DNA of 64,000 nucleotides from Cephalopachus bancanus (GCA_027257055.1 JAPVLO010000115.1:3038001-3102000), one strand, 5' to 3'. Counted from the stretch's first letter, positions 44,546-56,849 are shown. Translations and numbers: made by a program. Notes: generated by a model not told the origin, from the sequence alone.

Positions 44546-45917
44546 TTGTGCAAAAGTTATTTTTAAAAACCAGATGAAGCTGGGTGTTCATTCCCAGAAC
44601 CACCTGGCCAGAATCTGGCTACTCAGCCTCTCTTTCCTGTGAACCTCCACTCCGGCTTAGCCATGGCTAGCCTTACTGATTAGCAGCTAGAGCTGCGACC
44701 TTGACTGTCGAGAACCTGACACCCGAGATGAGACCATGGGTTTGAGCAGCGGTCACAGTCTCACACTCTGGTGGGGACACTCTCTTCCTGCCATTTAACC
44801 TGCTTGGTGATGGACTAATGGCAAGAAATAAATAAAAGGAAAGGCTCCCAGGGTGTCTCAGGCACCGATGACAGCTGCACGAAACCTGCTGCGGTTATAA
44901 GACGTTCAGCATGACCAGCTCCTCACTTGCTCGTTTCAGGCCCAAAGCCCACATCACCTTCTTTTATAAGCTTTAATATCCCTCAGAAACCCTCTCCCTC
45001 TACATTCTCCATCTCTTCCCTGGAACATCTCCAGAGGGTCTGTGATTGGGTTACATACAAGTTTCCAAGCTTGTAACTTCCTTTCAGTCATAAATCACCT
45101 CTTACACACTCACTTTTTCCTTCTCATTGTTCTCCAGTATTAATAGCCCCAAATCCTGGGAGCATTTGAGAACCGTTCCCATTTTGGTTTGAAAATCAAT
45201 TTAGAATCTAATGGTTGGCTTTGCTCAGACCCTCAATCCCTCTGGGAAGGCCAGTTCCTACAAACTGGCCAAGCCAAGGATGGGGGGCTTCTCAAAGTGC
45301 AGGATACTTTGGTCTCAGTGTTTTCTTTTACTCTGTCTCTAAAATTAAAACATTAATGCTGGGGTGGGAGTAGGGGAGTTTGGGGCAATTTAATCCTGTC
45401 TGTTGAATGAGTTGGTCGATAATTTTTAAATAGTTCATTTCATAATAGGTCAAATTCTAATGAAAGAAGAAAAAATTTAGCTGCATTTGTTAAATGGCTC
45501 TGATAGAATACTGATCTCTCCTGAATAAGTTCTGCTTCCTCCATAGGCTGCTGACCTCCTGCAGGGAAAGTGAGAAAGTGTCAGGTTCATCAAATGCTAA
45601 TGGGGCTGGGCTCCCCAACAGTTGGGAGCAGAAACCCTTGGCTGGCTAATGGGCCCGTCCCCAACATCAGCCAGTTGAGATATGCATTCAGGGATAAAGA
45701 AAACAGATTCCCCCGAATAAATACATAAATAAACAAATACATAAGAAAACAGATCCTGGTTGGGTTTCTTTGGGAAGACAAAAGAGAAGCCCCTCGTGTA
45801 CAGCACATTGATTTAAGTGGTCTGCACCCCAAACCAGAGCAGTAAATGGACTGAAGACGTTCAGGCCTACAGACTGACACAAGGCCAGGAAACCTTCAGC
45901 AAAGGGCACTTCCATAG
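44546..45917. other. Unique DNA
   Basis: No gene recognised. Short A+T-rich and GC-richer blocks alternate. Overlapping reverse-strand frames at 45.59-45.94 kb have no known domain. Confidence 0.5.
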
Positions 45918-46337
45918 CAGTGGTCCCCAACCTTTTTAGCATCAGGGACCGTTTTCATGGAAGTCAATTTCTTCATGAAAGGTGAGGGGGTGACGTGCAG
46001 TCAAACCTCACTGCTAATGTTAATCTGTATTTGTAGCCACACCCCAGTGCTAGTTTCACTGTCTCAGCTCCACCTCGGATCATCAGGCATTACATTCTCA
46101 TAAGGAATGCACAACTTAGATCCCTCACATGTGCAGTTCACAACAGAGTTTGTGCTCCTCTGAGAATCTAACGCCGCTGTTGATCTGACGGAATGCATAG
46201 CTCAGGAGGTAATGTGAGTGATGGGGAGTGGCTGTAAATAAAAGTGAAGCTTCACTTACTCCCTTGCTGCTCACCTCCTGCTGTAAGACCCAGTTCCTAA
46301 CAGGCCACACACCAGTACCAGAAGTTGGGAATCCCTG
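45918..46337 (+). mobile_element. MER1 DNA transposon (hAT-Charlie, non-autonomous)
   Basis: Starts CAGTGGTCCCCAACCTTTTT and ends with its inverted counterpart GAAGTTGGGAATCCCTG. The internal text (CTCCACCTCGGATCATCAGG, CATTACATTCTCATAAGGAA, CTGTAAATAAAAGTGAAGCT) follows the MER1 consensus. Flanks TTCCATAG and TCCTAGAG match at 5 of 8 positions, a decayed hAT-type 8-bp duplication. No transposase is encoded. Confidence 0.94.
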
Positions 46338-47004
46338 TCCTAGAGGGCCTCCTGCACAGAGAGAAAAGGCTAGTGCACCATTTCCACAAGTTTTTCAGTG
46401 ACAACCCACCTCTCAGCTCCAGTGCTGGGCCTGCCTGGCCCCCTGTGGCCTGCCCAGAAGCTTGCTGGACACACCTGTGAATTGCAAGCTTGCTTCCTTT
46501 CTCTAGCTCCATTAGCCTGTATTCTACCTTCTAATATGAGAGTCAGGTTTTTCATCTTTCCCGGCACTGCTGGCTAGGAGTCAGCCCATGGGCGCCTACC
46601 ACATGTGCCCCCTGCCTAATCCCCAAGTCATTCCACTGTTCCATGTCCACAGGTTCCAACCTTTCCACCAAGGGAGAGGCTCAGGTATACCAGGGATGAA
46701 TTATTTACTTAGGTGTGGCTCCATACAATTTCCATTCTGAGACATCATCAACATTTCAAGAGGCTGATAAAGTCTCTTGCATGTGGGAAGGGAGGTTATT
46801 AATCTATTCATTAGTTTGAGACAATGTCTCTTTTGAATCTGATATGTCTAATTGTGGAAGAGAACAAAGCCTAACAATTACAGACAGAGACAGGCAAAGA
46901 GCATCTGCTTCCATGACGTCAGGACTTCTAGGCAGCTCACACAAAGCACTGAATGCTCCCTCCTGGCTCCACCAAGTGGGACCTCATCAGGGCAAAGTGC
47001 TAAC
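46338..47004. other. Unique DNA
   Basis: No gene or repeat recognised. Confidence 0.5.
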
Positions 47005-47235
47005 AAGAGCTCACATTTACTGAGCCCTTGCAATGCACCTCACACCATGAAAAGCACTGTGCATACTCTATCTGATTTAATTATCTTTACACTAAGAAGA
47101 ATTGCGTATTTTTATCTCTAAACTACAAATGTGGGAACTGAGGGGCAAACTGGTTAAGAGGTTTGCCTAGAGTGATACAGCCAGTGAGCAATAGAGCCAG
47201 AGCACTACCCAGCCCACTGGTTGCAAAGCCTATGC
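47005..47235 (-). mobile_element. MIR SINE
   Basis: CACATTTACTGAGCCCTTGC, GTGGGAACTGAGGGGCAAAC, AGTGATACAGCCAGTGAGCA follow nearly the whole MIR in reverse. Confidence 0.85.
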
Positions 47236-47454
47236 TCCCACCCGCCAATCTGTGTACACCCCAAGGAAAGACCATGCCCGGGAGCCTGAGAACCAGCTCT
47301 GGAAGGCCTTGGGTCAGCAACTCTCCTCAAGAACTGGAAAGAGCTGGCAGAATGGGTCATTTACCTGTGTTCCCCAGAAAGTGCCCTAGATCTGTGCAGG
47401 GTGAGATGGCACTGCCTGCCAGTCAGTCAAGAGCCCAAAGAGGCTGGCCCAGTT

Positions 47455-47580
47455 GATACATTCTTTTCACAGATGAGAAATCTTAAGACTCAGAAAACTT
47501 AATGGACTCTCCAAAGTCACAGAGCTACAAAGTGGCAAAGCTGAGACTCAATCCAGGTCCACTACTCTGAAATCTAGGAT
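47455..47580 (-). mobile_element. MIR SINE
   Basis: CACAGATGAGAAATCTTAAG and AAAGTCACAGAGCTACAAAG are MIR in reverse. Confidence 0.75.
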
Positions 47581-48454
47581 GGCTTGAAGAACTCATTCAC
47601 AAAACCTTCTAAATGCTTTACTAACAAACTCCCAGTTCAATGATTTCTAAATTGCTAGGACATCATTCTCATAATCGAGGGAATGTTTGCAAAGTACTTA
47701 TTTATGTATAAGAGGTTCCTCTCTGTGAGGCTTGAACTTACCACCTGCTGTAAGACCCAGTTCCAAACAGACCACAGGGACCTCTAATTCTGAAAATCGG
47801 TTAATGGTGTGGACTCCACGCTCAAGCACAGTGTGCTGCCTCCCCAGCGTAGGTGACAGGGGTGAGGACTTACACTGCCATCTCATCCCTCCACCTGAGG
47901 ACACATTGTCCAGGGCCACAGACTGAGACACACCTAGAGCAGTGTACTCACCTCTGTGCATGATGCTATTTATTGAGAATTCAGAGACTCCCTGCTTTTT
48001 TTGCTAGCTATGAGGCTCATGTATGGCCAGCGCTCAGGCAAGTCAGAGTTCCTGTGAGTTCATGCCCCTAGAAGCGGCCCTCAGCTAATGACAGGTATGG
48101 TGGGCATGGTGATAAATATCCCCAGCTTCTTCATCACTCAGTTAAGGTAGCTCTGAGCCATGGTCATGTTGTCACACTGAGAGGTCTTCAGTTGGTTGGA
48201 CATCCAGTTGCCCACAGAAGGAACTTGCTCAGTTACGTATTCCTACTTGGATTCCTGTCCTTCCCTTCTGTTCCACATCCTTTCTCATGACTAGTGCTTC
48301 CTGGCATCACCTCCCAGTAAGCTACTTGCACTCAAATCTTGTCTCAAAGTTTACTGGTGGAAGAACCCCATGCAGCCCCTATCTAGAAGTGTCCTCTCCC
48401 ACTCCAGCCCTCAGAGAATCCCTGTAAGCCTCTCTTTCAGGATTTATGACAGAG
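47581..48454. other. Unique DNA with a MER1-like scrap
   Basis: No gene recognised. See the next entry for 47741-47778. Confidence 0.5.
47741..47778 (+). repeat. Copy of the MER1 3' segment
   Basis: CCTGCTGTAAGACCCAGTTC and the bases after it match 46277-46312 of the MER1 element at all but about two positions, including TAAGACCCAG, which differs from the MER1 consensus as I know it. This suggests a local copy and not a separate MER1 insertion. Confidence 0.7.
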
Positions 48455-48715
48455 GCTGAGTGCTCAGGCTGTGGAGAAGACAGGCCTGAACTTGAATCCT
48501 GGGTTCATCGCAGGTCCTGTTATCTTGAACACATTAGCTGGTTCTCACTACCTCGGTTTCTTCAAAGGTAAAACAATGGCAAGTGACTGACATCATAGAA
48601 AAGGTGTGCTGTGTGCATATGACAAGAACTAAGCACTGTGCACAGCACACACTGAGTGCTAACTAATGGGTAACTGCAATTATTACTATTATTGTTATTA
48701 TTATTGTCATTCACA
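48455..48715 (+). mobile_element. MIR SINE with (ATT)n end
   Basis: GGCCTGAACTTGAATCCTGG, CACTACCTCGGTTTCTTC and CTGAGTGCTAACTAATGGG follow MIR sense order. It finishes in TTATTACTATTATTGTTATT. Confidence 0.8.
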
Positions 48716-49054
48716 TTCTTATATATTAGAATAACCCAAGCACTTGTCTTCCTCCCTTCCCAAGTTGTCACATCATTAAAGACATACACCATGGATATTC
48801 TATCTCTGCCTTCCCTAGAAAGTCCCACCCGGAGCTGATGCTCACTATATACCTGTTACATTATATTGCTTTGTTTAATCTCTGCCTTATCTATTTCTGG
48901 ATGAAAGCAAAGGAGACATGCTAATTATCCTGTGTTGTAGGTTTAGGGAACAGAGCCCTAAACATCTTCCTGCCTCTTCTACTCCTTTATCCCTTGTTTG
49001 TTGCTGTGATTGATGTGCTGGGCCGAAGTTACTTTTCATACATTTGTGTTTGTC

Positions 49055-49165
49055 TCACACTAGACAGTGCATGCCTCAAGGACCATGTCAGTGTTTGTCC
49101 ATGTCCATGTTCCTCTATTCCAGGCCCATGGTAGATGCTCAAACAATGTTTGCCAGTTGACTGAA
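49055..49165 (+). mobile_element. L2 LINE 3' end
   Basis: CACACTAGACAGTGCATGCC, CTCAAGGACCATGTCAGTG and GGTAGATGCTCAAACAATG match the conserved 3' end of L2. Confidence 0.75.
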
Positions 49166-49689
49166 ATACTATGATATAATTAAGTCAATTAGCACCAGAT
49201 GGCTACTATCTGAACTCAGGTCATTGATAACTGGATGTAACCAGAGCCTGACTAGGCTGATTTTTGAAAGAAGATGCTTCAGAAATAAGAAGGTGGCAGG
49301 TTGTCACTACTTTTTTTAAAAATTTGCCCTACTAGATAGCTTTTGTGGATGTCGGGTTACATTTAACTTTGCTGCATGCATAAATAGCTCATATTCCGTT
49401 TTCAAACCGTAAGTCTTAAAGCTTCTCAGCTTATAGGATCCTGAGTTTTGATCATTTGGTCATTATGATGAAATCTCTGGTACTTGTTAGCACCAATATT
49501 CATTGGCTGAAATTTTAAACAGCAAATTAGGAATGAACTCAACCACTATTCAGGACCGCTTGTGAGGTATTAAGACATCTTGGAGCCCTTTCTTGGTCTC
49601 CGACAAGCACCATCATTGGACTCTTGCACTGGCTGATACAACTTGCAGAGAAACTATGACTGTACCTTTACACCCCAGAGACATTCTTT
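49166..49689. other. Unique DNA
   Basis: No gene or repeat recognised with confidence. Confidence 0.45.
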
Positions 49690-50630
49690 TGTGTTTAAAT
49701 ATTATTATAGAGATGTGGGGTACAAGTAAGGATTAACTACACAAGTAGACTGCATGAGGGTAAAGTTTGGGCCTCCAACTGTCATCACTTCCCCTGGTTT
49801 GGGACCAGGAACCCCTTGTGTTGTTATATACCCACCCTCTCTCCCTCCCCTAGCAGTGCCTAGCAACTGCGTATCCTTCCCTTGTGTGCTAATGTGACTG
49901 ATGTTCAGGCCCCGCTTATGAGTGAGAACATGTGGTATTCAGTCCTTTGTTTCTGTGATAGATCTCTTACTATGATAGTCTCCAACCAGTTTGTTGGGAA
50001 GTTTGTGATTTTGTTCTTTGTAGCTGCGTAATGCTCCATCGTGTATATGTACCACATTTTCTTTATCCAGTCCACTTGTAATGGGCAGTGGGATTGGTTT
50101 CATGTTTTTGCTATTGTAAATCGTGTGGCTATAAACATGTGTGCGCAAGTGTCATTTTTGTAGAACAATTTATATTCCTCAGAGTATGTTCCCAGGAGAG
50201 GGATTTCTGGAACCCATGAGGATCCGGCATTTTGGCATCCTGGGTCCTCCAAAACAAACAAAGTAGGATGAGAGGAACAACTTTCCCTTTCCAAAAAGTC
50301 AATTTTAAGTTCTTTTAGGAATTGTCAACTGCTTTTATAGAAGTTGAACTAGTTTGCACTCCCACCAACAACAAAAAGTGTTCCCTGTTCTCTGCACCTG
50401 CACCGGCATCTGGGTTTTTTTTTGTTTGTTTTTGTTATTAATGGTGCTCATTCTTACTGGAGTTAAGGGATATCTCCTTTGTAGTTTTGATTTGCCTTTT
50501 TCTGATGATTATTGAAGCTGAGTATTTTTCCATGTATCTGTTGGCTGCTTGTATGTTTTCTTTTGAAAAGTGCTTATTCGTGTCCTTTGCCCATTCTTTA
50601 ATGGGGTTGTTTTCAGGTAGATTTTGAGCC
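49690..50630 (-). mobile_element. L1 3' end on the reverse strand, 5'-truncated
   Basis: Reads as reversed L1: GTGAGAACATGTGGTATTCA, GCTGCGTAATGCTCCATCG, TTTGCACTCCCACCAACAAC, and CCCATTCTTTAATGGGGTTG at the far end. Reverse frames 49939-50148, 50100-50294 and 50438-50647 carry ORF2 C-terminal text ([20 protein letters not shown]). About 100 bases at 50210-50308 replace normal L1 sequence. Confidence 0.93.
50210..50308 (+). repeat. Foreign ~90-bp segment inside L1, related to 52.88-52.97 kb
   Basis: L1 text stops after GGGATTTCTGG and resumes at TTCTTTTAGGAATTGTC. In between, CATTTTGGCATCCTGGGTCC and GAGAGGAACAACTTTCCCTT match the order of CATTTTGGCACCCTTGGTTC and GAAAGGAACAACTTTCCTTT 2.7 kb downstream. 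Confidence 0.8.
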
Positions 50631-50979
50631 TGCACTCTTAGTTCCACAGGTGAGACTAGGGCATTATGTGTGAATCAAAGTAGGAAGTGTTGCAACACCT
50701 GTAGACTGAGTGAACTTTTTTTTTTGCCCACCTCCTGGGCGCCCTTGAAAACATTACTGTTTGGGAAAACAAAACAAAACAAAAAAAAACCACAATGAAA
50801 GTGCTTTACCTATTGGACAGAACTTCTAAATGACAGGATTTTTATGGCCATAAGTTATTTATTCAAAGATACTTATTTGGCGCCAGTTGTGTGCACTAGA
50901 TACTGTCAACCAAGAAGAGGCAAAAGAGCAGACTGCAAGGCAGTAAAACATTTGTTGGGATCTTAAGAGTTGCAATTCA
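50631..50979. other. Unique DNA
   Basis: No gene or repeat recognised. Contains an (AAAAC)n-like string at about 50769-50788. Confidence 0.5.
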
Positions 50980-51269
50980 AGCCGGGCTCGGTGGCTCAGT
51001 CTGTAATCCCAGCACTTTGGGAGGCTGAGGTGAGTGGATTGCCTGAGCCCGCGGGTTCGAGACCTGCCTGGGCAACTTGGCGAGACCTCATCTCTACAAT
51101 AAATTAAAAATTAGCCAGGCATGGTAGCGTGCGCCTGTAGTTCCAGCTACTTGGAAGGCTGAGGTAGAAGGATCGCCGGAACCCAGCAGGTCGAGGTTGC
51201 GGTGGCCGGGAGCGGCCACTGCACTCCAGTCTGGGTGACAGAGTGAGACTCCAACTCAAAAAAAAAAAA
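50980..51269 (+). mobile_element. Alu, near-consensus full-length dimer
   Basis: Main subfamily with very few changes. Identical duplications AAGAGTTGCAATTCA at 50965-50979 and 51270-51284. Confidence 0.97.
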
Positions 51270-51284
51270 AAGAGTTGCAATTCA

Positions 51285-52496
51285 GGAGACATGGATTCAC
51301 CTAAAAGCCAAATTGTGTTCCAAAGAGAGAGAGGTGAATAGGAGTTTTTAAAAGAAAATCAAAAGGAAGCTAAAGGTGATTACTCAAGTTGTTTAGAAAG
51401 AATTAACATTGGTGGAGGCAGCTGGCTTAGCATATTAGTCCATAGTACACTGGTTGCTGCTGTTCAACAGTTAAGGCTAGCAAAATTCAGCTGTTTTCCA
51501 GGGCACTGTGGTCATCACAGTTTGGCCCACTTTGAAGGTTTAAGGCAAGTTCCTGTTTTGTTTTGCAAGTTTGCAGGACATGCGGGCAATCCTTCTTAAA
51601 ATGGCTTCCCAACTTCATTTTAAAGCTCTGAACCACAGTGGTGCCATTTTGTATATCATATCTCACAGTGTCAAAAACAGTGCTTTTGGAATACAGAGTT
51701 GACGATGCATAGGATGCAGACACATAGACACAAGGACAGCACAGACTCAGAGATAGAAAAGCACAGGGCATGTTCCAGAACATGAAACAGGAGGCAGGCT
51801 AAAGCTCAGGGTGAAAGTAATGGTGATTAAACATGAAACATGGAAGCAGCAAAATGTTATTCTATGTACTCCTTTTAAAAAGCCAGAGAAGGTGCAACAC
51901 CCATTAGAAATATTCCCTTCCCAAATATGTGCATTTCATGAGATAACTCTAGCATCATCTCCCCTACTCTCTTTTGACCTCCAAGCTCCAGCCACAGCCA
52001 CCTTTTCTTCAATCCCTTGAATATATCAACATCCATCCTGCCTTAGGAATTTTGTACATGTTACTGTATTTCCAGGCTTGCTATTCTAATATGACTTTAA
52101 TTAATTACCTAATTCTTATCACAGTTTAGAATTAAATATTTTATGTTTACTGTTCTTTATCAATACTTTTTTCACTGTAATCTTTTTGAGGATAGGAATA
52201 ATGTTGGGTTTATCACTACACACCTATGTCTAGGATTGCTAGAATTAGCAAATCATTACAGAACATATATCTACTTTCCTTCCCCAAAGCTTATGCAAGC
52301 TCTTTATATCCTAGATTAAAAGTGACTAGTCACTTCCTTCTAATGTTACCAAGTAAAAAGCATTCTGATGGAATAAATCTCCTCCTGTATGGGGCACACT
52401 TACGCTAAATAAAGATCCATTGTTCATTGAAATTTTTTTTAAAAAGAAATATTTCTTCCCCAAGTGGTTATACTTTTTCAAAACCTTTTTTTACTT
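51285..52496. other. Unique DNA
   Basis: No gene recognised. Reverse frame of 98 codons at 51487-51783 has no known domain. Confidence 0.5.
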
Positions 52497-52497
52497 T

Positions 52498-52764
52498 GAG
52501 TTGGAGTCTCACTCTGTCGCCCAGACTGGAGTGCAGTGGCTGCTCCCGGCCACTGCAGCCTCGCCTGCTGGGCTCTGGCGATCCTTGCACTTCAGCCTTC
52601 CGCGTAGCTGGAATTACAGGCATGCGCTACCACGCCCGGCTGATTTTTTGATTTATTGTAGAGATGAGGTCTTGCTGCCCAAGCGGGTCTCGAACCTGCG
52701 GGATCAGGCAATCCATTCACCTCAGCCTCCCAAAGGTGCGGGATTACAGGCTGAGCCACTGAGC
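52498..52764 (-). mobile_element. Alu, reverse orientation
   Basis: GAGTTGGAGTCTCACTCTGT to GGCTGAGCCACTGAGC, main subfamily. No clear duplication seen. Confidence 0.94.
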
Positions 52765-54776
52765 TCATAGGACTGGTATTCTGTATTCTGAGAAATCCAT
52801 TCATACTAAACCATATTCTCATAGTTCTAGACGTGTGAGGCATTGTGTAGCCACACCTCCCATTCAGTAATCTTCCTTCACTCTCCATGGTCACCACCAT
52901 TTTGGCACCCTTGGTTCTCAAAACAAGTAAGATGGGATGAAAGGAACAACTTTCCTTTTCTAAATGAACAGAAACTACAATCGTCAAATTCCTTAAACTC
53001 TCAACTGGGCTTCTGAAAGACAAAATTTTCTACCTGTAAACTCTTTCTTTGTTGCCCTAAGCAACTAGCTTCTATGAGAAATCAAAGCTTTCCCCAACCT
53101 CCCAGGGTCCTCATGTCCTGGAGTAAGGGCTCTAGTTTTCAGGGGCTGTAAGCTAGTTCCTGCTTCTAGCCCTTCCCCAGGACTACAGAGAAACATCTGA
53201 GGAGCAGAGGGATGTAGGTCAGGAGTGATTAGAATTGGATTTCAGTCCTCACTCCAGCCTGCTGAGTTCTTCCTGAACATAAGCTCTTTATGTGAAAGAT
53301 ATCTGAAGACAGCAGATCACTAGGGATACTTTGCTGAAAAATCACATCACTATTTCCTGGTCTAAAATGCACAGATTACTGAAAATAGCCTTCTAATACA
53401 TGGAGAAGTTTTCCTCTAGTGTTTCAGGCACTTAAACACAGAGTCTCACTAGATCCCTGGGATAGGAGCTGTTTTCCCCATTTTATGGATGAGACACTGA
53501 GAGTTGGAGAAGTTGTGAGAGTTGGCCAGGGTCTCAGTGAATGGTGGCAGAGCCAGGCAGGATCCTGATGTCCTGATGTCCCATGGAAGGACCTGTGTCA
53601 CAGATAATTCACCTTTGCCACTAGTTCCTGGTACATGATGACCATTTATATACTCAAGGAGCCAAATCACATGCTGGAGTTTCATCTAGGAGTGATGACA
53701 CCCACAGTGAGTTTAGAGATTCTGTGTCTTTGAGGAATATCCACATTAGAGGGGAGAAGAGTATCCAAATAATGATACTACAGAGCAGATCTATGAGAGG
53801 ATCCATGAGAAGGTCAAAGCATTGGACCTGGAAGAAGAGCGAGAGCCCACATTTCATCATAATGAGAACAGACAGGCCTATTGGAACCTAGGAGGTCTTG
53901 GAGGCAAGACTCAAGGATAGAGTCAATGTCTTTTTCAAAAAGAATAACAAGAGTGTTTAACACTTGATACAAAAAAGTCATTCATAATCCCACTTTTCAT
54001 TGTAATGAAGGGACCATTCCAGATTGGCCCATGCTCATCACTGGTCTCTAGACATGCCTGGGCTGGAGACCTGGGGCATGTCACCAGGAGTCCATTTTCC
54101 CAAGAGACACAGGAGCCTTCCAGGAGACAATCAGGCTAGATCAAAGCCAAGGTGGACAGAATGATGAGTCTGTTGTGGTATCTATCCCCTGGATTTGAAG
54201 ACCCACCCAGTCTTCCACAGAGCATCAAAAAACAGATTTATTAAAATTACATGTCCGCAATTCTGCAGAGAACACAGAGACAGTGGCACCATGAGGATGC
54301 CCACAGATGCAGGGCCACAGCAAGCCTCAAGGACCAGTGTGCCTAGTGGAAGACATCAGCATCTGGCACTTGTATGGGCATCCCCCAGCCTGATGGGTGT
54401 CCAAGGCTGAGGCGGATTCCATGGGAGGGACACTTGTCTATCTTTTGCAATACCACAGGAGATAAAAAGCTCCTGGAAATTTCTGGGGTCAGGCCCCTGC
54501 ACTAGCAGATGGAAGTGAGAGATGATGGCCAAATGCAGTCTGTTTCTACAAAAAGTGGCCACATTTCTTACCTCCCACAAGAGTAGCCCAAGGAAACAGC
54601 TTATACAACTATGTTCATTTTGCATGTCCGTTTCAGTCCTCAGTCACTTGCACACATACCAATCATGGCGTCTACTTTTCTGTAAAGTGCTTCAAATTGA
54701 TCACTATATTGCAAATTAGGAATAGGGAGATATGGGAGAGGGCTTTCCATGAAGATTAAACAACATGACTCTAGAG
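52765..54776. other. Unique DNA with a MIR and a segment shared with 50.2 kb
   Basis: 52.88-52.97 kb is the second copy of the ~90-bp segment found inside the reverse-strand L1. A MIR lies at 53.43 kb. No gene recognised. Confidence 0.5.
53425..53565 (-). mobile_element. MIR SINE
   Basis: CCCCATTTTATGGATGAGAC and GGGTCTCAGTGAATGGTGGC are MIR in reverse. Confidence 0.75.
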
Positions 54777-55311
54777 CCGTGGTTCATACCAGAGAGGGTG
54801 GTTTTGTCCCCACCCCCACCTCCCCTCCCAGTGGGGGGACATTTGACAATGTCTGTAGACTTTTCTTTTTATTTAAGTCAAGGACTCACTCAGTCACCCA
54901 GACTGGCATGCAGTGGCACGACCACGGCTCATGACAGCATTGACCTTCTAGGATCAGGCGATCCTTTCACCTCAGCCTCCTGAATAGCTGGGACTATAGG
55001 CACACACCACCATGCCTGGATAATAATTATTATTATTATTTTTGTAGAGGTGCAGTTTCACTATGTTGCTTCGACTGGTCTCGAACTCCTGGGCTCAAGC
55101 AATCCACCGTCTTGGCCTCCCAAATGCTGGGATTACAGGCATGAGCCACTGTGCCCGGCAACTGCAGACATTTTTAATTGTCATGACTTGTGAGGATGAT
55201 GCTGCTGGATAGAGGTAGGGGGGTGCTGGAAACATCTTGCACTGCACAGAAGCCCCACAACAAAGAAATATCTGGTTCACAAGGTCAATAATGCCGAGGT
55301 TAGAAACCCTG
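54777..55311 (+). mobile_element. MER5A DNA transposon (hAT-Charlie), split by an Alu
   Basis: CCGTGGTTCATACCAGAGAG, GGGGACATTTGACAATGTCT and, after the Alu, CACTGCACAGAAGCCCCACA and ATGCCGAGGTTAGAAACCCTG follow MER5A. Flanks CTCTAGAG and CTCCAGCT agree at 5 of 8 positions. No coding capacity. Confidence 0.93.
54861..55161 (-). mobile_element. AluJ-like, reverse orientation, in MER5A
   Basis: GTCACCCAGACTGGCATGCA to GTGAGC-type end GAGCCACTGTGCCCGGC. Duplications CTGTAGAC and CTGCAGAC. Its linker contains (ATT)n. Confidence 0.93.
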
Positions 55312-56364
55312 CTCCAGCTACAGAGATCAGAAAGTACATGGTTATCTGAGTAATTTTCAGAAGCCTATTTGACTTGAATGTAGGCCACATGTAGGCAACT
55401 CAGGGGAGCAAAACCAGGAAGTTAGATTTGGGCAAAATTTGAAGAGCTTGAATTTCATTCAGTGGGCAATGAGAATCATGGAAAACCTCCTGGCAACAGA
55501 GAGGGAGGACTCAAGGGCTGACTCTTGAAATCTTTGGCTTGAATGAGTAGTCAATATCTTTTACTAAGACACAGCTCACAGAAGGAGAAGCTTTAGGGAG
55601 AAATACATTCAGATGTGGACATGATGACCAATCCTGGGCACAGAGCACCAGGTGGATTGCCCCAAGGGCAGGGGACAGTATGAGCTGGAACCCAGGAATA
55701 AGCTCCTGCCTGGAGCCAGCTGGGTAGAGATGACACTGAAGCTGCCTCGTGGGTGTTGTTGGGGAACTGGAGGACACCTAGACAGGACACTTCAAAGACA
55801 GGAGGGGAAGAGTGGTCACAGGGCTGAAAGAGGAGTTGGTAACAGCAGCGTCACAGAAGACAAGGGTACAGTGGGACCTGAGGAAGAGGAGAGACAGGTC
55901 AAAAGCAGCGATATGGCAGAGAATGAGGCGGAAGAGAGCTGGGGGAAGCTCACCCAGCCCTCCACAGGAAGAGCCAGAATTGGAACTTGGTTCTGCTGGT
56001 CCCAGGCCCAGGGCTCTTCCCACTGGCTGCATCACACTGTCTCACTGTCTCAGGACGATGCAGACCCAAGGATGGGCCTCTTATTTGGTCACGAGTTGCT
56101 GACCAGAGTTGTGCCATTACAGACACAAAATGACTACTAACAGTTACCAGAACAGAAAGAGTCTGGTGTCACATGGAAGCTTTCTTCTTTCTTCCAACAT
56201 GAGCTGCAGGCCCTCTGGGGGCTGCAGTGACTGCTTCTGCAGCAGAGTCTTTATGTTGAACAAATAAATACCGCTTACCTCCTCCTGTGAAGCTCTCAGT
56301 GGTGAGCTGAACTGGGCAGGCGGCGCCCCTGGCTATGGGCTTCCTGGAAACCAGCTTTCATAAG
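55312..56364. other. Non-coding DNA
   Basis: The 162-codon frame at 55652-56140 lies in sequence resembling an old interspersed repeat (TTCATTCAGTGGGCAATGAG upstream) and has no domain. Not accepted as a gene. Confidence 0.5.
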
Positions 56365-56849
56365 AAGCAGATAGCAAATAAACATCAGAAGAGATGCTCT
56401 ACCATTCTAATGACAAGAGAAATGCAACTTAAAACAGGCATGGGATGTTATCCTTCCCTTAGCAGACTGACATAAATCAAAACTTGTAATAGTCTGCCAT
56501 AGTGGGGCTGGGTGTATCGAGAAGACTCGTACCCACCATCACTGTAGGTAGTAGAAGGAAGGTAGTGGCAGGTGAGATCTTCTTGGAGAGCACCACTTAT
56601 CAAAAATGTGCATGCACTTCTGGAAATGCTATTTTCAGGCACCTATCCTAGAGAATATTTGCAACCTCTAAAGGTACACACTGAGAGACTCACTGAGCAT
56701 CAATAAAGCATGATTCGACTATACTGTTGTGAAGTTAAGAAGAATGAGGCAGGTTTCTGTGTTGATATGGAAAAAAAAGATACAAGATTTATTTTGAAGT
56801 GAAAAAAGCAAGTTGAAGTAGTGAGGCAATGTGTATAGTATGACTCAAT
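56365..56849 (+). mobile_element. Old L1 ORF2 end and 3' UTR
   Basis: ATAGCAAATAAACATCAGAAGAG and GACAAGAGAAATGCAACTTA are eroded L1M ORF2 C-terminal text. Later ATCAATAAAGCATGATTCG and GGTTTCTGTGTTGATATGG are 3'-end-like. Confidence 0.7.

Noticed and set aside
55652..56140. Open frame of 162 codons on the forward strand
   Set aside because: Lies in repeat-like sequence, no motif, and overlapping frames of similar length exist on both strands.
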